A DNA stretch of 24,751 bases from CAVTAE01 sp051649365 (GCA_051649365.1 JBOFGY010000048.1:1-24751), one strand, 5' to 3'; numbered from the stretch's first letter, positions 1 to 7,447 are shown. Numbers and translations: made by a program. The notes: generated by a model from the letters alone, not told the origin.

Positions 1-100
1 GCGCCGCATCTTCTCTCATTAGGGTGAGATAAGGTACAACAAACTGCCATTCCTCATCGCTGACATCACTCGGATACGCTTTCCGTTGTTTCTTTTCCAT
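1..100 (-). CDS. IS5-family transposase, N-terminal fragment (DUF4096 type)
   Basis: Reading leftwards from ATG at 98-100, the frame stays open to the window edge and encodes about 33 residues. They begin MEKKQRKAYPSDVSDEEW and continue with FVVPYLTLM. The YPSDVSDEEW...PYL pattern is the usual start of IS5/IS4-like transposases with a DUF4096 N-terminal domain, which precedes the DDE catalytic domain. An AAGG sequence lies a few bases upstream of the start. The DDE catalytic domain is not visible because the gene continues beyond the window, so activity cannot be judged. The family call rests on the N-terminal pattern alone. Confidence 0.78.
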   Translation of the reverse strand, partial: MEKKQRKAYPSDVSDEEWQFVVPYLTLMREDAA

Positions 101-135
101 CCTTGCACTTTAACTTAGAAGTGCATAACACGCTC
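1..135 (-). mobile_element. IS5-family insertion sequence, one end only
   Basis: The window begins inside an insertion sequence whose transposase start lies at 100. The probable element end is GAGCGTG (read on the minus strand from 135), directly after a TA dinucleotide at 136-137. That fits IS427-type IS5 members, which begin with GAG-like ends and duplicate TA. A short inverted pair, GCACTT and AAGTGC (minus strand), lies between the end and the transposase start. The element has interrupted the neighbouring DinB-like gene, whose reading frame runs into the IS and stops at 110. The other end and the target-site copy are outside the window, so the boundary is inferred from the break in DinB similarity. 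Confidence 0.72.
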
Positions 136-373
136 TAGCAATGCCTCTACTGGCAAACTCCGCATCACGGTCACGAACATAACCTGTTTGCCCGAGTGTC
201 GCCCCTAAAAAATGCTGTAAGTTCCCTGCAAGGTGAAGAAAAAGCGTACCTGCACTATTTGGCAAGCCTGGCAATTCTTTCCAGACACTTGCTTCATCAG
301 GATAAAGGTCAAGCTCGCGCTCTAAAGTAGCAACTTCCCGTAAAAAGGTTCGTTTGAAATCATCTAAAATCAT
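110..373 (-). pseudogene. DinB-like (DUF1572-type) protein, truncated by the IS
   Basis: The 87-residue product starts MILDDFKRTFLREV and contains WKELPGLPNSAGTLFLHLAGNLQHFLGATLG in pieces typical of the first half of DinB/DUF1572 four-helix-bundle proteins (key residues: N39, S40, H47, N51, H54). Family members are about 150-170 residues. Here similarity stops after the RDRDAEF motif, and the last residues are encoded by IS sequence up to a stop at 110-112. A good AAGGAGT Shine-Dalgarno precedes the ATG. The VOC/glyoxalase gene ends 35 bp upstream, so the two probably formed a small operon. DinB-fold proteins often bind metal through His residues. The second half is missing, so the gene is very likely inactive. 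Confidence 0.8.
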
Positions 374-388
374 AAGAACTCCTTGAGT

Positions 389-440
389 AGCTATCAGCCA
401 TCAGCTTTCAGCTTTTTGTTTTTGCTGACGGCTGATAGCT
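389..440. repeat. Inverted repeat spanning the VOC gene 3' end
   Basis: AGCTATCAGCCATCAGC (389-405) and GCTGACGGCTGATAGCT (424-440) are inverted copies with one mismatch and an 18-nt spacer. The stop codon of the VOC gene lies in the spacer, so its last dozen residues are read from the repeat. It could act as an intercistronic hairpin between the VOC and DinB genes. The AGCTGATGGCTGA-type wording resembles short dispersed repeats seen in many bacterial genomes. Family membership is inferred. Confidence 0.7.
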
Positions 441-794
441 GTTTGCTTCTTTCACAAACTCCAGTCTATTACCAAACGGGTCATGCGTATAAAATTTTTC
501 TACATCTTTAAGCGCGTCATCAGGTGTAACTGTGAATCCATCCCCAGTCAATTTCTGTTGCAAGGCTTCGTAATGCTCTACTCTGAAAGCAGGATGCGCT
601 TTCTTCGCGGGTCTAAAATCTGTCTCCACACCCAAGTGAAGCTGTAACGCTCCGACTTGAAACCAACAGCCGCCTCGAGCCCGTAACGCTTCAGGCTTCT
701 CAATTTCTCTCAAATCCAAAAGTTCACCATAAAATTGACGCGCCTTTATTTCTTCGTTGGCGGGAATGGCGAGTTGGATGTGGTCAAAAATCAT
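408..794 (-). CDS. VOC superfamily (glyoxalase/dioxygenase-fold) protein
   Basis: A 128-residue single-domain protein beginning MIFDHIQLAIP. It shows the vicinal-oxygen-chelate pattern: an early His (H5) in the first strand, QLHLG in the middle strand, and a C-terminal strand HDPFGNRLEFV with the conserved Glu. Length and arrangement fit a stand-alone glyoxalase/bleomycin-resistance-like cytoplasmic protein. The substrate cannot be told from sequence. The last residues (about SYQPSAKTKS) come from the inverted repeat at 389-440 and are probably not part of the fold. It is divergent from the helix-turn-helix gene at 848 across only 53 bp and lies upstream of the broken DinB gene. A GGTGAG sequence precedes the start at a rather long distance. 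Confidence 0.85.
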   Translation of the reverse strand: MIFDHIQLAIPANEEIKARQFYGELLDLREIEKPEALRARGGCWFQVGALQLHLGVETDFRPAKKAHPAFRVEHYEALQQKLTGDGFTVTPDDALKDVEKFYTHDPFGNRLEFVKEANSYQPSAKTKS

Positions 795-814
795 AATCTT
801 ATTTTCTCACCTAG

Positions 815-846
815 CTAAGTGAATAAAAAGAGGTAAAATCACTTAG
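815..846. promoter_or_regulatory. Candidate operator/promoter between divergent genes
   Basis: CTAAGTGA (815-822) and TCACTTAG (839-846) form a perfect 8-bp inverted repeat with centres 24 bp apart, filling the 53-bp gap between the VOC gene and the HTH regulator. A TAAAAT box (834-839) overlaps the right arm and lies 8 nt before the regulator's ATG. With no clear Shine-Dalgarno, that layout suits a near-leaderless transcript. Binding by the adjacent regulator is an inference. A third copy, TCACTTAGGA, occurs just past the regulator gene at 1522. Confidence 0.45.
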
Positions 847-847
847 G

Positions 848-1483
848 ATGAAACTTCTAAGTCGTTTAAGTGTTATCACAGACAAAAGTGCTGCCGATGT
901 CTTAACCAATCCCCAAACGCTGCGCCAGTTAGAGCCTTTTCTGGGGCGTTCACTCACGGTCACAGAGGCCGCGAAAGAAACAGGGGAGAAGGCAAACACG
1001 GTTTTATCTCGAGTTCGTAGGTTTGTAAAACTTGGCTTGCTCGAGGTTGCCGAAGACATTAAGCGGAAAGGGCGCAGCATCAAAAAATATCGCACGACGG
1101 CAGACGTGTTTTTTGTTCCCTATGAGGCGACCAGTGCAGAAACGCTCGAGGTGGCCATGGCCGAGCGTGATGCTTATTGGGAAGAACTCTTGCGAAAGAG
1201 TGTGGTGAAAGCGAGAGTCGAAGACGTGGGCAGTTGGGGAACGCGCATTTACCGCGACGAGCGCGGACGTTTGCAAATCCAGGCGGCGATTACTCCCGAT
1301 AAAAACTACACGATGCTTGATAAAAAACGTCCCGCCGTACTAAGTGCCTGGCGGGACAGTGTGTATTTAGATTTTGAAGATGCTAAAACGTTGCAGCGAG
1401 AGATGTTTGAACTGCTCAAAAAGTACCAGCAGAAAGAGGGGGGGCAGCAGTATATTGTGCGGCTTGGGGTTGCGCCGATATGA
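848..1483 (+). CDS. Winged-helix (ArsR/MarR-like) transcriptional regulator
   Basis: A 211-residue soluble protein. Residues about 18-65 read as a winged helix-turn-helix: LTNPQTLRQLEPFLGRSLTV leads into TEAAKETGEKANTVLSRVRRFVKLGLLEVA, the usual order of a condition helix, recognition helix and wing in ArsR-like dimeric regulators. The following segment (RKGRSIKKYRTTADVFFVPY) looks like the wing and linker. The C-terminal 120 residues hold no effector domain that I recognise. The ATG at 848 is favoured by the TAAAAT box 8 nt upstream. The divergent VOC gene and the inverted repeat between them suggest local autoregulation. No metal-binding cysteines are present, which argues against an ArsR metal sensor. 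Confidence 0.75.
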   Translation: MKLLSRLSVITDKSAADVLTNPQTLRQLEPFLGRSLTVTEAAKETGEKANTVLSRVRRFVKLGLLEVAEDIKRKGRSIKKYRTTADVFFVPYEATSAETLEVAMAERDAYWEELLRKSVVKARVEDVGSWGTRIYRDERGRLQIQAAITPDKNYTMLDKKRPAVLSAWRDSVYLDFEDAKTLQREMFELLKKYQQKEGGQQYIVRLGVAPI

Positions 1484-1536
1484 AGAGGGGGCTCGAGACC
1501 TGGGTTTTTGGGCCTCGAGCCTCACTTAGGACGAAA

Positions 1537-1578
1537 AAAGTTACCTGAAAGGGGCTCGAGCCCCTTTCAGGTAACTTT
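1537..1578. terminator. 42-bp perfect palindrome, likely bidirectional terminator
   Basis: Bases 1537-1578 are perfectly self-complementary around a central CTCGAG (1555-1560). They lie between the convergent HTH gene (ends 1483) and the cytolysin gene (ends 1632). Read on the minus strand, the right arm runs into six T residues, which fits termination of the cytolysin transcript. On the plus strand a weaker TTTGCTTT follows. A second pair, GGCTCGAG (1491-1498) and CTCGAGCC, lies just to the left, so the gap is unusually rich in CTCGAG palindromes. Confidence 0.75.
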
Positions 1579-1631
1579 GCTTTAACAGTTCTACGAAATC
1601 GGATAAATATAAACCTGTTGACTTACTTTGT

Positions 1632-3425
1632 TTATCTTCTTTCCACTTTTCCGTTCCTTTTGTTGACTGCAAAGTTATCTAGATCAGCCGAATTACATGT
1701 TTTGCAACTACCCTGTGCAATTTGGTCAGTAGGAATCCCATCAACAATAAAGGTAACTTTGGTGTCTCGCCTGGAGGTTCCAAACACACCATATTTGTTA
1801 ATCCAACTTCTGACTCTAATATTGTCGTCAGTGATATCACCAGACAAGAACGATGTGATGTCGTAAATTTTCTTTGAACCGTCGTCACCAACCTTGAGAA
1901 TTTCTACTTCGCTTTTACCAGGTTGTGTGAGGTAGAGAGAGGTATCGCCTTTCTCATTTGCAATTTCTACTTCGATTTTTGCGGGTACAGCTGGGCATTC
2001 GCGTTTTAAGTATTTGAAAGTATTGGATACTTTTGCCGTTTGACCATCCCAACGCTTCACCACGTAGCTGATGGGTTTAAGCGTATTAAGGGGTACGTCA
2101 GAACGTTTGAAGTAATCTTTCCAACCGTCGGTTTTAAGGGCTTCTTTTTGAATGTCGTAGGGGCCACCAACCGCAACCACTTCTATTTCACTGTTATCAA
2201 TAATGCGTTTGTAATGTGCTGACATGCTGTTGCTTCCACCAATATCACCTTTTTTGAATTTAGCCTCGAGCGACGCACTAAGTTCATTGATGTCTTTGCT
2301 AGAACTGTATCTAGCGATCAACATTCTGCCGTAGGAAACACTATGAATGTAAGTGGGCAAGTTTTCATAGCCTAGCTCTTCTCTGTCACCGAAGTCATTG
2401 AGATCTGTGACAACGAGGTTATTATTAAAGAGTGCTTGGAGGGGGCGGTAGCCGCGAGTGTCGAGATAAACATTAAACATGGTTTGGTAGAAGACAACAT
2501 AGACGTTGTTAGAAGACGAAGAGGTACTTGCGTCCATCGTGCGCGTGAGGTCGAGTCCAAAAGCACTAGCACTAAAGCCTGTTTTTACACTGACTTCACG
2601 AAGGCTCGAGGCCTGAACAACTTTGAAGTATATTTTGGAAGGGTCAGCTCTCCAGGTGTTTTGGCTTTCTTGGATGATGTCACCGATGGCCGTGTATACC
2701 GCCCCCGAAGTTGGCGCGACACCTGTTCTACGAATAAAAGCAGAGTCACTTACGACATCTAACGCATTGCGTTTATCCATGCCCACAGGGATGTCAGCCA
2801 AAGAGCCCGCGCCACCTGGTACAGTTCTGCCTTGATGCAGCGCACCTGGCCAAACAACGCCAGAATAATCTTCGATAGCCATCAAGATAGAACTGCTTTG
2901 ATTATCGAGTGAACTGCCGTCAACGAGAGTTGTCTTACACGGGTCGTCTGGGTTTTGAGAAGGATCAGGTAAGGGTCCAGTTAGGGTTAAGGGGCTATCA
3001 CGAAACAATTTGTTGATGAAATCTTGTGTATCTGTGGCGTTTCTAGGGTAATCCGTGGGTTGTAGAAGGATGGTGTTAGGGTCGTTTGTTTGACCAATGT
3101 ATTCGTCAACACCAGGGCTAGCTGCTTCACCTAAACTTACGCCCAGTTCTTCGGCCCTAGCGGTGAGTTCTTCCCAGGGTGCTAGCTCGAGGCTTTCAGA
3201 GGCTGAAGGTGTCGGTGGGTCAATGGGGTCACCATCATCATCGCCTGGATTGGGTTCACAAGAGTCTATAATATTACTGTTTTTATCAGCTACTTGCTGT
3301 TTCAAATAATAGTCACACTCTCGGACAGTGGGGTCAATGGCTTGTGGCTTTGTCTGGCTACACGCCGCCAACACGAGTAGCACAGATATACTTAATAGAA
3401 AAATAAGTTTCTTGATTGCTTTCAT
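1632..3425 (-). CDS. Lipoprotein with cholesterol-dependent-cytolysin-like pore-forming core (paralogue 1)
   Basis: A 597-residue protein with a signal peptide and LAAC lipobox (Cys about 22), so predicted to be exported and lipid-anchored. Hallmarks of the thiol-activated cytolysin core (PF01289 type) appear in order: VWPGALHQG near residue 191, TYIHSVSYGRMLI near 356-367 (pneumolysin has VYISSVAYGR here), EVVAVGG near 420 (the domain-3 Gly pair) and LKPISYVVKRW near 450. C163 and C477 bracket the core and have counterparts in both paralogues, suggesting a disulfide. The cytolysin undecapeptide (ECTGLAWEWWR) is absent. Residues 478-597 form a different, strand-rich C-terminal module ending in a CKTC pair, with no obvious cholesterol-binding loop. 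The AGGAGG Shine-Dalgarno is excellent. The gene is monocistronic. Pore formation is inferred from the fold; the target membrane is unknown. Confidence 0.82.
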   Translation of the reverse strand: MKAIKKLIFLLSISVLLVLAACSQTKPQAIDPTVRECDYYLKQQVADKNSNIIDSCEPNPGDDDGDPIDPPTPSASESLELAPWEELTARAEELGVSLGEAASPGVDEYIGQTNDPNTILLQPTDYPRNATDTQDFINKLFRDSPLTLTGPLPDPSQNPDDPCKTTLVDGSSLDNQSSSILMAIEDYSGVVWPGALHQGRTVPGGAGSLADIPVGMDKRNALDVVSDSAFIRRTGVAPTSGAVYTAIGDIIQESQNTWRADPSKIYFKVVQASSLREVSVKTGFSASAFGLDLTRTMDASTSSSSNNVYVVFYQTMFNVYLDTRGYRPLQALFNNNLVVTDLNDFGDREELGYENLPTYIHSVSYGRMLIARYSSSKDINELSASLEAKFKKGDIGGSNSMSAHYKRIIDNSEIEVVAVGGPYDIQKEALKTDGWKDYFKRSDVPLNTLKPISYVVKRWDGQTAKVSNTFKYLKRECPAVPAKIEVEIANEKGDTSLYLTQPGKSEVEILKVGDDGSKKIYDITSFLSGDITDDNIRVRSWINKYGVFGTSRRDTKVTFIVDGIPTDQIAQGSCKTCNSADLDNFAVNKRNGKVERR

Positions 3426-3607
3426 AACTTCCTCCTAATTGATTTTGAAAATGGCTTTGGACTATATCTGGAAGTAAAGATCTCACTTCCCAGGACTTGC
3501 ACGAATAAATTCCACCATCACCACCCCTTTCTTGCTCTTGTCTTTCAGCATTGCGCCTACTCTAAAAAGCACCCTCTGAATTTGCCGTGAAGCAAAAAAG
3601 GTACACG

Positions 3608-3667
3608 ATGAACTGCGAAGGAGGTTTGATGAACTGAAAATGCTTTGCGATGAACTGAGGATGAACT
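3608..3667 (-). promoter_or_regulatory. Array of four AGTTCAT direct repeats upstream of cytolysin 1
   Basis: ATGAACT occurs at 3608, 3629, 3650 and 3661 (AGTTCAT on the minus strand), with start-to-start spacings of 21, 21 and 11 bp, so all copies lie on about the same helix face. Heptamers at 11-bp period are the classical site type of SARP regulators, and a SARP-type gene starts 430 bp away. The array lies about 180-240 bp before the cytolysin start, in the same orientation relative to its gene as the pair before the subtilase. Function is inferred. Confidence 0.5.
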
Positions 3668-3727
3668 GGACGGTACTAACATTCGGAATAAGCTATCTTC
3701 ACGAAGTAAACATGACACCAGGTAAGA

Positions 3728-3764
3728 CGTGAACCATCCATGCTTTCGTGTCCTATGGTTCACG
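3728..3764. promoter_or_regulatory. Perfect 10-bp inverted repeat in the divergent intergenic region
   Basis: CGTGAACCAT (3728-3737) and ATGGTTCACG (3755-3764) are exact inverted copies separated by 17 nt, between cytolysin 1 (minus) and the SARP gene (plus). There is no T-run, so a protein-binding site is as likely as a hairpin. The GTTCA core resembles the AGTTCAT heptamers nearby. The 3426-4098 gap otherwise contains no gene that I can support. Confidence 0.45.
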
Positions 3765-3852
3765 GCCTACTTTTCTCTTTTGACTCTGCTAACTGAGAAG
3801 ATTAAACTTGGGTTAGGCTACGTGGGTACAATAAATTGACTAAAATAAAATT

Positions 3853-3886
3853 CCGTTCATTACAAGTGACCGTTTATTACAAATGA
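3853..3886. repeat. 17-bp tandem duplication, two copies
   Basis: CCGTTCATTACAAGTGA (3853-3869) is followed directly by CCGTTTATTACAAATGA (3870-3886), with two differences between copies. It lies about 215 bp upstream of the SARP gene. It could be an operator pair or a simple replication-slippage duplication. Nothing decides between them. Confidence 0.5.
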
Positions 3887-4083
3887 TATGTGTAGGAGCT
3901 TCTCGCTCCCACGTGCAGCAAATCTCTATGTCGTGGAGCGAAATTGCTTCGCGCCTTCAAGTAGCTTGCCAAAAATGTAGGATATTTCACACGGAAACTC
4001 GTAAGAGCAAACTACGTTACAAGTTCCTGTATGACGTGTGCTCCTCACCGTGCTATTCATCATGAAAAACAACAGGCATTAGG

Positions 4084-4098
4084 TTAGAATAAATCTCT
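4084..4098 (+). promoter_or_regulatory. Probable -10 box giving a (near-)leaderless SARP mRNA
   Basis: TAGAAT (4084-4089 approximately) lies about 8 nt before the ATG at 4099, and no purine-rich Shine-Dalgarno is present between them. The TANNNT box 6-8 nt from a start codon is the pattern described for leaderless mRNAs in Deinococcus. The assignment depends on the host being of that lineage. Confidence 0.35.
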
Positions 4099-6543
4099 AT
4101 GAAACTGGTGACTCTGGGGGGTCTCGAGTTAGACCAAGGTAACTTTCGCCAAGCTAGGCTTTTGTTACTTTTGGCCTACCTTAGCCTCGAAGGCACCAAA
4201 ACGCGGCGGTTTATTGCCGATTTATTTTGGTCGGATGCCAACAACCCTATGAACAATGTGGCCGTTGCCACCTCGAAGCTCCGCAAGTTAGGTTTGCTCG
4301 ATGGGGATGACACTAAACTATGGGTTACCGTTCCCTGCGATGCAACCAAACTTAGAGAGCAGTTACAAGCGGGGCAACTTAGTGCTGTCCAAGATTACAC
4401 GGGAGCTTTTTTAGACTCTTTTGACTTACACTATTATGCTGGTGAACTCGAGGAATGGGTTTACACCACCCGTGAGACGCTTGCCCACGAAGTTCGCGCG
4501 GCCCTCCTTCAACTTGCTGAACAGTGCGCCAGCATAGGACAGTTCGACCTAGCAGCCCAACATGCCGAGCGTGCTTGTAAACTTCCTGGCGCAGCTCTGC
4601 TCGAGCCTGAAGACATGGCTCGTTTGCATCTTATATTGCTTGCCGCGCAGCACCCCTACCAGGAAGTCCTCGAGCGCGAAGCCAAAGAGATGGGTTTGCC
4701 CCTCCACAAAGACACCGACCAAGCCAAAAAACAACTTCGCCGCAGTGTTATTGGGCGTGAGGGTGAACTGGCACGTTTGCGTGCGCTCGAGCCTGGAGGG
4801 TGGCTTTGGCTTAAGGGCGGCCCAGGCATTGGTAAAACTGTTGTACTGCGCGAATTAGCTACAAACCGCGAAGGTTCTAACAAAGATATAGATTCTAACA
4901 AAGACCTAGGAACCTGGCGATATGTTTTAGGTCGCGCAGGTTTGCCCTACGCGACGCTCGAGCCTTTATTGGGTAGTCCCGAGGGCGGTGAAGAAGTTTT
5001 GCTTCGCAAATTGGCCGCGCAAAAAGACTCGTTACTTTTAGATGGCTGGGAAAATATAGACCCAGAAAGTCAGCGTGTTTTTAACCGTTTGTGCTCGCTT
5101 AAACCTGCGTTTCGTGTTGTGATTGCGAGTCGCCAAGATGCCAGTAGCAGTGGTTTACCCGTAGATGCGTTGCTCGAGCTTAGCTCCCTGACAAAGGAAT
5201 CATTGTCTAATTATTCTGGAGCGTTTGAAGCTACCCTCGGTGTACCTGCTTTAGTAGGTGCCTGGTTGCGTGGTGAAGCCCTCGAGACCGCTTTGCAACA
5301 TCGCCTTGCGACGCTTTCCGAAACCTCGAGATACATTCACAGCACACTGGCTCTTCTTGAAAACCCCGACATTAGCATGGTGCGCCAGGCACTTTCTATA
5401 GACCCTGTTGAGTATGCCCAGGCCCTCGATGAACTTTTACTTGCAGGTCTTATTGAATCCTCGGGTTTAGTGCGTGGACGGGACGCAGTGCTGCAACATT
5501 TAGCAGGACAACCTAGCACGCTTGCCAAACTTTCACTTGCTGTTGCACGATTTTTGCCCCCCCTCGAGGCCCTGCCCCTGTTCCAACGGGCGCGGGCCTT
5601 TTGGCAAGACGCAGACCTAAGTAAAGTTTCTGCGTCTTACCATGCTGTCGCCAAAGAAACCCTACGCCGTGGCTTCCCTATGCAAGCCGCTAACCTACTT
5701 GCGGAAGCTCCTGTTTCACCAGAAATATCTTTGTTACGTGGTAGAGCCTTGGAGCAAGCTGGCAACTATAAGGATGCGCTGGTGGTCGTGGAACCACTCG
5801 AGGATAATCCCGATGTACTGGCACTAAAAGCAGCCGTATACAGGCAACTGGGAAAATTTCCAGAGGCGAAGGCAGCAGCAGAGGAAGCCATCAAGGGGGA
5901 TATGGAGGCGAAGGCTGAAGGGTTAAATACGTTAGGACATTTAGAATTTGCACAAGGGAACTTTACCCAAGCAGAAATCCTGTACAGCAGAGCAGCAAGT
6001 CTCTTTAAGGGCTTAGGAGATAACGAACGCTGGTTGATTGTTCTGAATAACCGCGCTTACGCGGCAGCGGAAATGGGTGAGGATGTGGAAGAAGCTTACA
6101 AGGAAGTGCTCGAGGCTGCTAAAGACAACCTACATATTCAAACACAAGCATTAATTAATATTGGCAGAGTATTTGAGAAAAAAAATGCAATAAGTTCGGC
6201 AGAAAAATCATATTTGGCTTCAATAGATGTAGCAGCTCAAATATCTGCTTATGATTTTCAACTTGTTGGTTGGCTAAATGTAGGTGCTTTGTATCATAGA
6301 CAAGAGCAATTTTTGTCTGCAAAATCGGCTTATGAAAAAGCCCTTTTAATTGCTCGAGAAACGAGCAACCGCTTCATGATGGGTCTCGTTCTTTCTAATC
6401 TTGCAGAACTAACGGGTGATGTAGGGGCGTGGCAAGAGGCTATAGAACTATTAGAAGCCGCAGGGGAGCAGGAAATGGCTAATCAATCCAAGACTTTAAT
6501 GAACCAATTTATAGAGTCTTCTGAACTTCCAGAAGCAGTTTAG
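4099..6543 (+). CDS. SARP/BTAD-family transcriptional regulator with P-loop ATPase and TPR domains
   Basis: An 814-residue regulator. Residues 1-85 are an OmpR-like winged-helix DNA-binding domain (LLLLLAYLSLEGTKTRRFIADLFW), 90-215 a bacterial transcriptional activator (BTAD) helical domain, and 220-400 a STAND/AAA-type ATPase with Walker A GGPGIGKT (K246). Residues about 480-800 are tetratricopeptide repeats, clearest in AEGLNTLGHLEFAQGNFTQA and the following units. This architecture matches the long SARP-like/STAND regulators common in actinobacteria and Deinococcus. They integrate a signal through TPRs and ATP hydrolysis and activate promoters bearing 11-bp-spaced direct repeats. The gene sits between cytolysin 1 and the subtilase, and AGTTCAT repeats lie upstream of both, so it is the natural candidate regulator of the island. 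Ten or more CTCGAG sites fall inside it, mostly read as Leu-Glu. Confidence 0.88.
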   Translation: MKLVTLGGLELDQGNFRQARLLLLLAYLSLEGTKTRRFIADLFWSDANNPMNNVAVATSKLRKLGLLDGDDTKLWVTVPCDATKLREQLQAGQLSAVQDYTGAFLDSFDLHYYAGELEEWVYTTRETLAHEVRAALLQLAEQCASIGQFDLAAQHAERACKLPGAALLEPEDMARLHLILLAAQHPYQEVLEREAKEMGLPLHKDTDQAKKQLRRSVIGREGELARLRALEPGGWLWLKGGPGIGKTVVLRELATNREGSNKDIDSNKDLGTWRYVLGRAGLPYATLEPLLGSPEGGEEVLLRKLAAQKDSLLLDGWENIDPESQRVFNRLCSLKPAFRVVIASRQDASSSGLPVDALLELSSLTKESLSNYSGAFEATLGVPALVGAWLRGEALETALQHRLATLSETSRYIHSTLALLENPDISMVRQALSIDPVEYAQALDELLLAGLIESSGLVRGRDAVLQHLAGQPSTLAKLSLAVARFLPPLEALPLFQRARAFWQDADLSKVSASYHAVAKETLRRGFPMQAANLLAEAPVSPEISLLRGRALEQAGNYKDALVVVEPLEDNPDVLALKAAVYRQLGKFPEAKAAAEEAIKGDMEAKAEGLNTLGHLEFAQGNFTQAEILYSRAASLFKGLGDNERWLIVLNNRAYAAAEMGEDVEEAYKEVLEAAKDNLHIQTQALINIGRVFEKKNAISSAEKSYLASIDVAAQISAYDFQLVGWLNVGALYHRQEQFLSAKSAYEKALLIARETSNRFMMGLVLSNLAELTGDVGAWQEAIELLEAAGEQEMANQSKTLMNQFIESSELPEAV

Positions 6544-7007
6544 CAAAAGGCTTCTTGCCAATCAAAAATAGGTTCGGAGTTTCCTTCTCAACAACTCCAA
6601 GCTTAGCAGGAAAGCAAGAGGAGCAAAAAGAAAGACGCAACCTGTTAAAGCATTTTCTAACGACTAACATCTTACGTCTTACCTGACCACAGTCAGCTCG
6701 GTGGAAGCAAAAACCTCCCAACCCAGGTTATTACTTAGCGGTGCTAGCGGGAGGTGGGGCTTGTAAACCTCTGGCCCAAGCACTTCGCGGAGCCATAAGG
6801 GGAACACAAATAAAAAAGAGCAAGATAGCCAAAACAAGCGGGCGAATGATTTTGTTTTTCAGGGGTTGCCGCCTTGGTAGTTAGAAAGCTCACTGAGCTT
6901 CCTTTGTCTAAAGTGTAACATGTGGTTTGGGTTCTGCGTAACTAGAATGAAAGTGCATTTATAAAATGCTATCAGACTCACGGGTAGCTCAAAATGTTCG
7001 AGCATTT
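6544..7007. other. Gene-free stretch after the SARP gene
   Basis: I see no supported gene here. The stretch has a short odd palindrome, AAGCTCACTGAGCTT, at 6886-6900 and a CCTCCC...GGGAGG pair around 6714-6755. The latter could be a weak hairpin, but no T-run follows. No tRNA-like fold was recognised by eye. Confidence 0.4.
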
Positions 7008-7190
7008 GTCATTGCAAGTCTTCGTTTGAGGTGTATTAACTATGGATCAAGCAAACTAGTGTTGTATCCACGAAGCAATCTCCTCATGCTGAGGATACAG
7101 CAAAGTTCAGGGCAGAAGATTGCTTCGCGTCTTCGTTGGTGCTTGGCTTTATGTATAGCTAGCACATTCTAAACCGTGGCTCGCAATGAC
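7008..7190. repeat. Palindromic dispersed repeat, copy A
   Basis: The inner arms CGAAGCAATCT (7071-7081) and AGATTGCTTCG (7117-7127) are exact inverted copies. Outer arms GTCATTGCAAG (7008-7018) and CTCGCAATGAC (7180-7190) match with one difference, and a further GCTCG...CGAGC pair follows to about 7210. The wording (GTCATTGCGAG, GAAGCAATCTCC) is that of a dispersed repeat class I recognise from several bacterial genomes. A truncated second copy lies at 11005-11120. Function is unknown; it is probably a non-autonomous palindromic element. Confidence 0.7.
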
Positions 7191-7351
7191 GAACCGCTCG
7201 TTATTGCGAGCCACAGGTGGAGGGTCAATTTGAACTAGGCTAGCTGTACCGTTGACAACCCCGCGAAGTAATCTTGTTTTTAGAGCTTTTTGAAACAAAC
7301 TAGAGTTTACCGCACGAGGTATACAGGTATTTTAAGGAAAGGGTTTTCTCT

Positions 7352-7369
7352 AGTTCATGCTCAGTTCAT
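7352..7369 (+). promoter_or_regulatory. AGTTCAT direct repeat (11-bp period) upstream of the subtilase
   Basis: AGTTCAT at 7352-7358 and 7363-7369 are separated by GCTC, giving an 11-bp period. They lie 79-96 bp before the GTG start of the subtilase gene and share sequence, spacing and gene-relative orientation with the array before cytolysin 1. A CAGAAT sequence about 11 bp downstream could be a -10 box. This is a candidate activator site; the SARP-type regulator is the obvious candidate protein. Confidence 0.5.
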
Positions 7370-7436
7370 AGGTGGTTTGTCAGAATGTGCCTACCATGCC
7401 CTGGAGCATCACAATCTTAGAAGACATGGCTTATCT

Positions 7437-7442
7437 GGAGGT
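7437..7442 (+). promoter_or_regulatory. Shine-Dalgarno that sets the subtilase start
   Basis: GGAGGT at 7437-7442 lies 5 nt before the GTG at 7448. It fixes the start at a codon that gives a complete lipoprotein signal peptide. The overlapping frame starting at 7372 has no comparable site and is discarded. Confidence 0.75.
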
Positions 7443-7447
7443 AGAAG

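Noticed and set aside
3557..3763. A 68-residue minus-strand frame with repeated VHR/VHQ units in the intergenic region
   Set aside because: The apparent protein repeat is the translation of the AGTTCAT DNA array. It has no convincing start signal and no similarity to known proteins.
3883..4065. A 60-residue plus-strand frame upstream of the SARP gene
   Set aside because: It contains short hairpins and repeat remnants, has no Shine-Dalgarno and no similarity. The SARP start at 4099 is independent of it.
6966..7172. A 68-residue plus-strand frame between the SARP and subtilase genes
   Set aside because: It is almost entirely inside the palindromic repeat at 7008-7190.
7008..7190. A CRISPR-like or tRNA-like interpretation of the inverted repeat region
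   Set aside because: There is no regular repeat-spacer period, no cloverleaf and no conserved TpsiC arm. The structure is simply nested palindromic.
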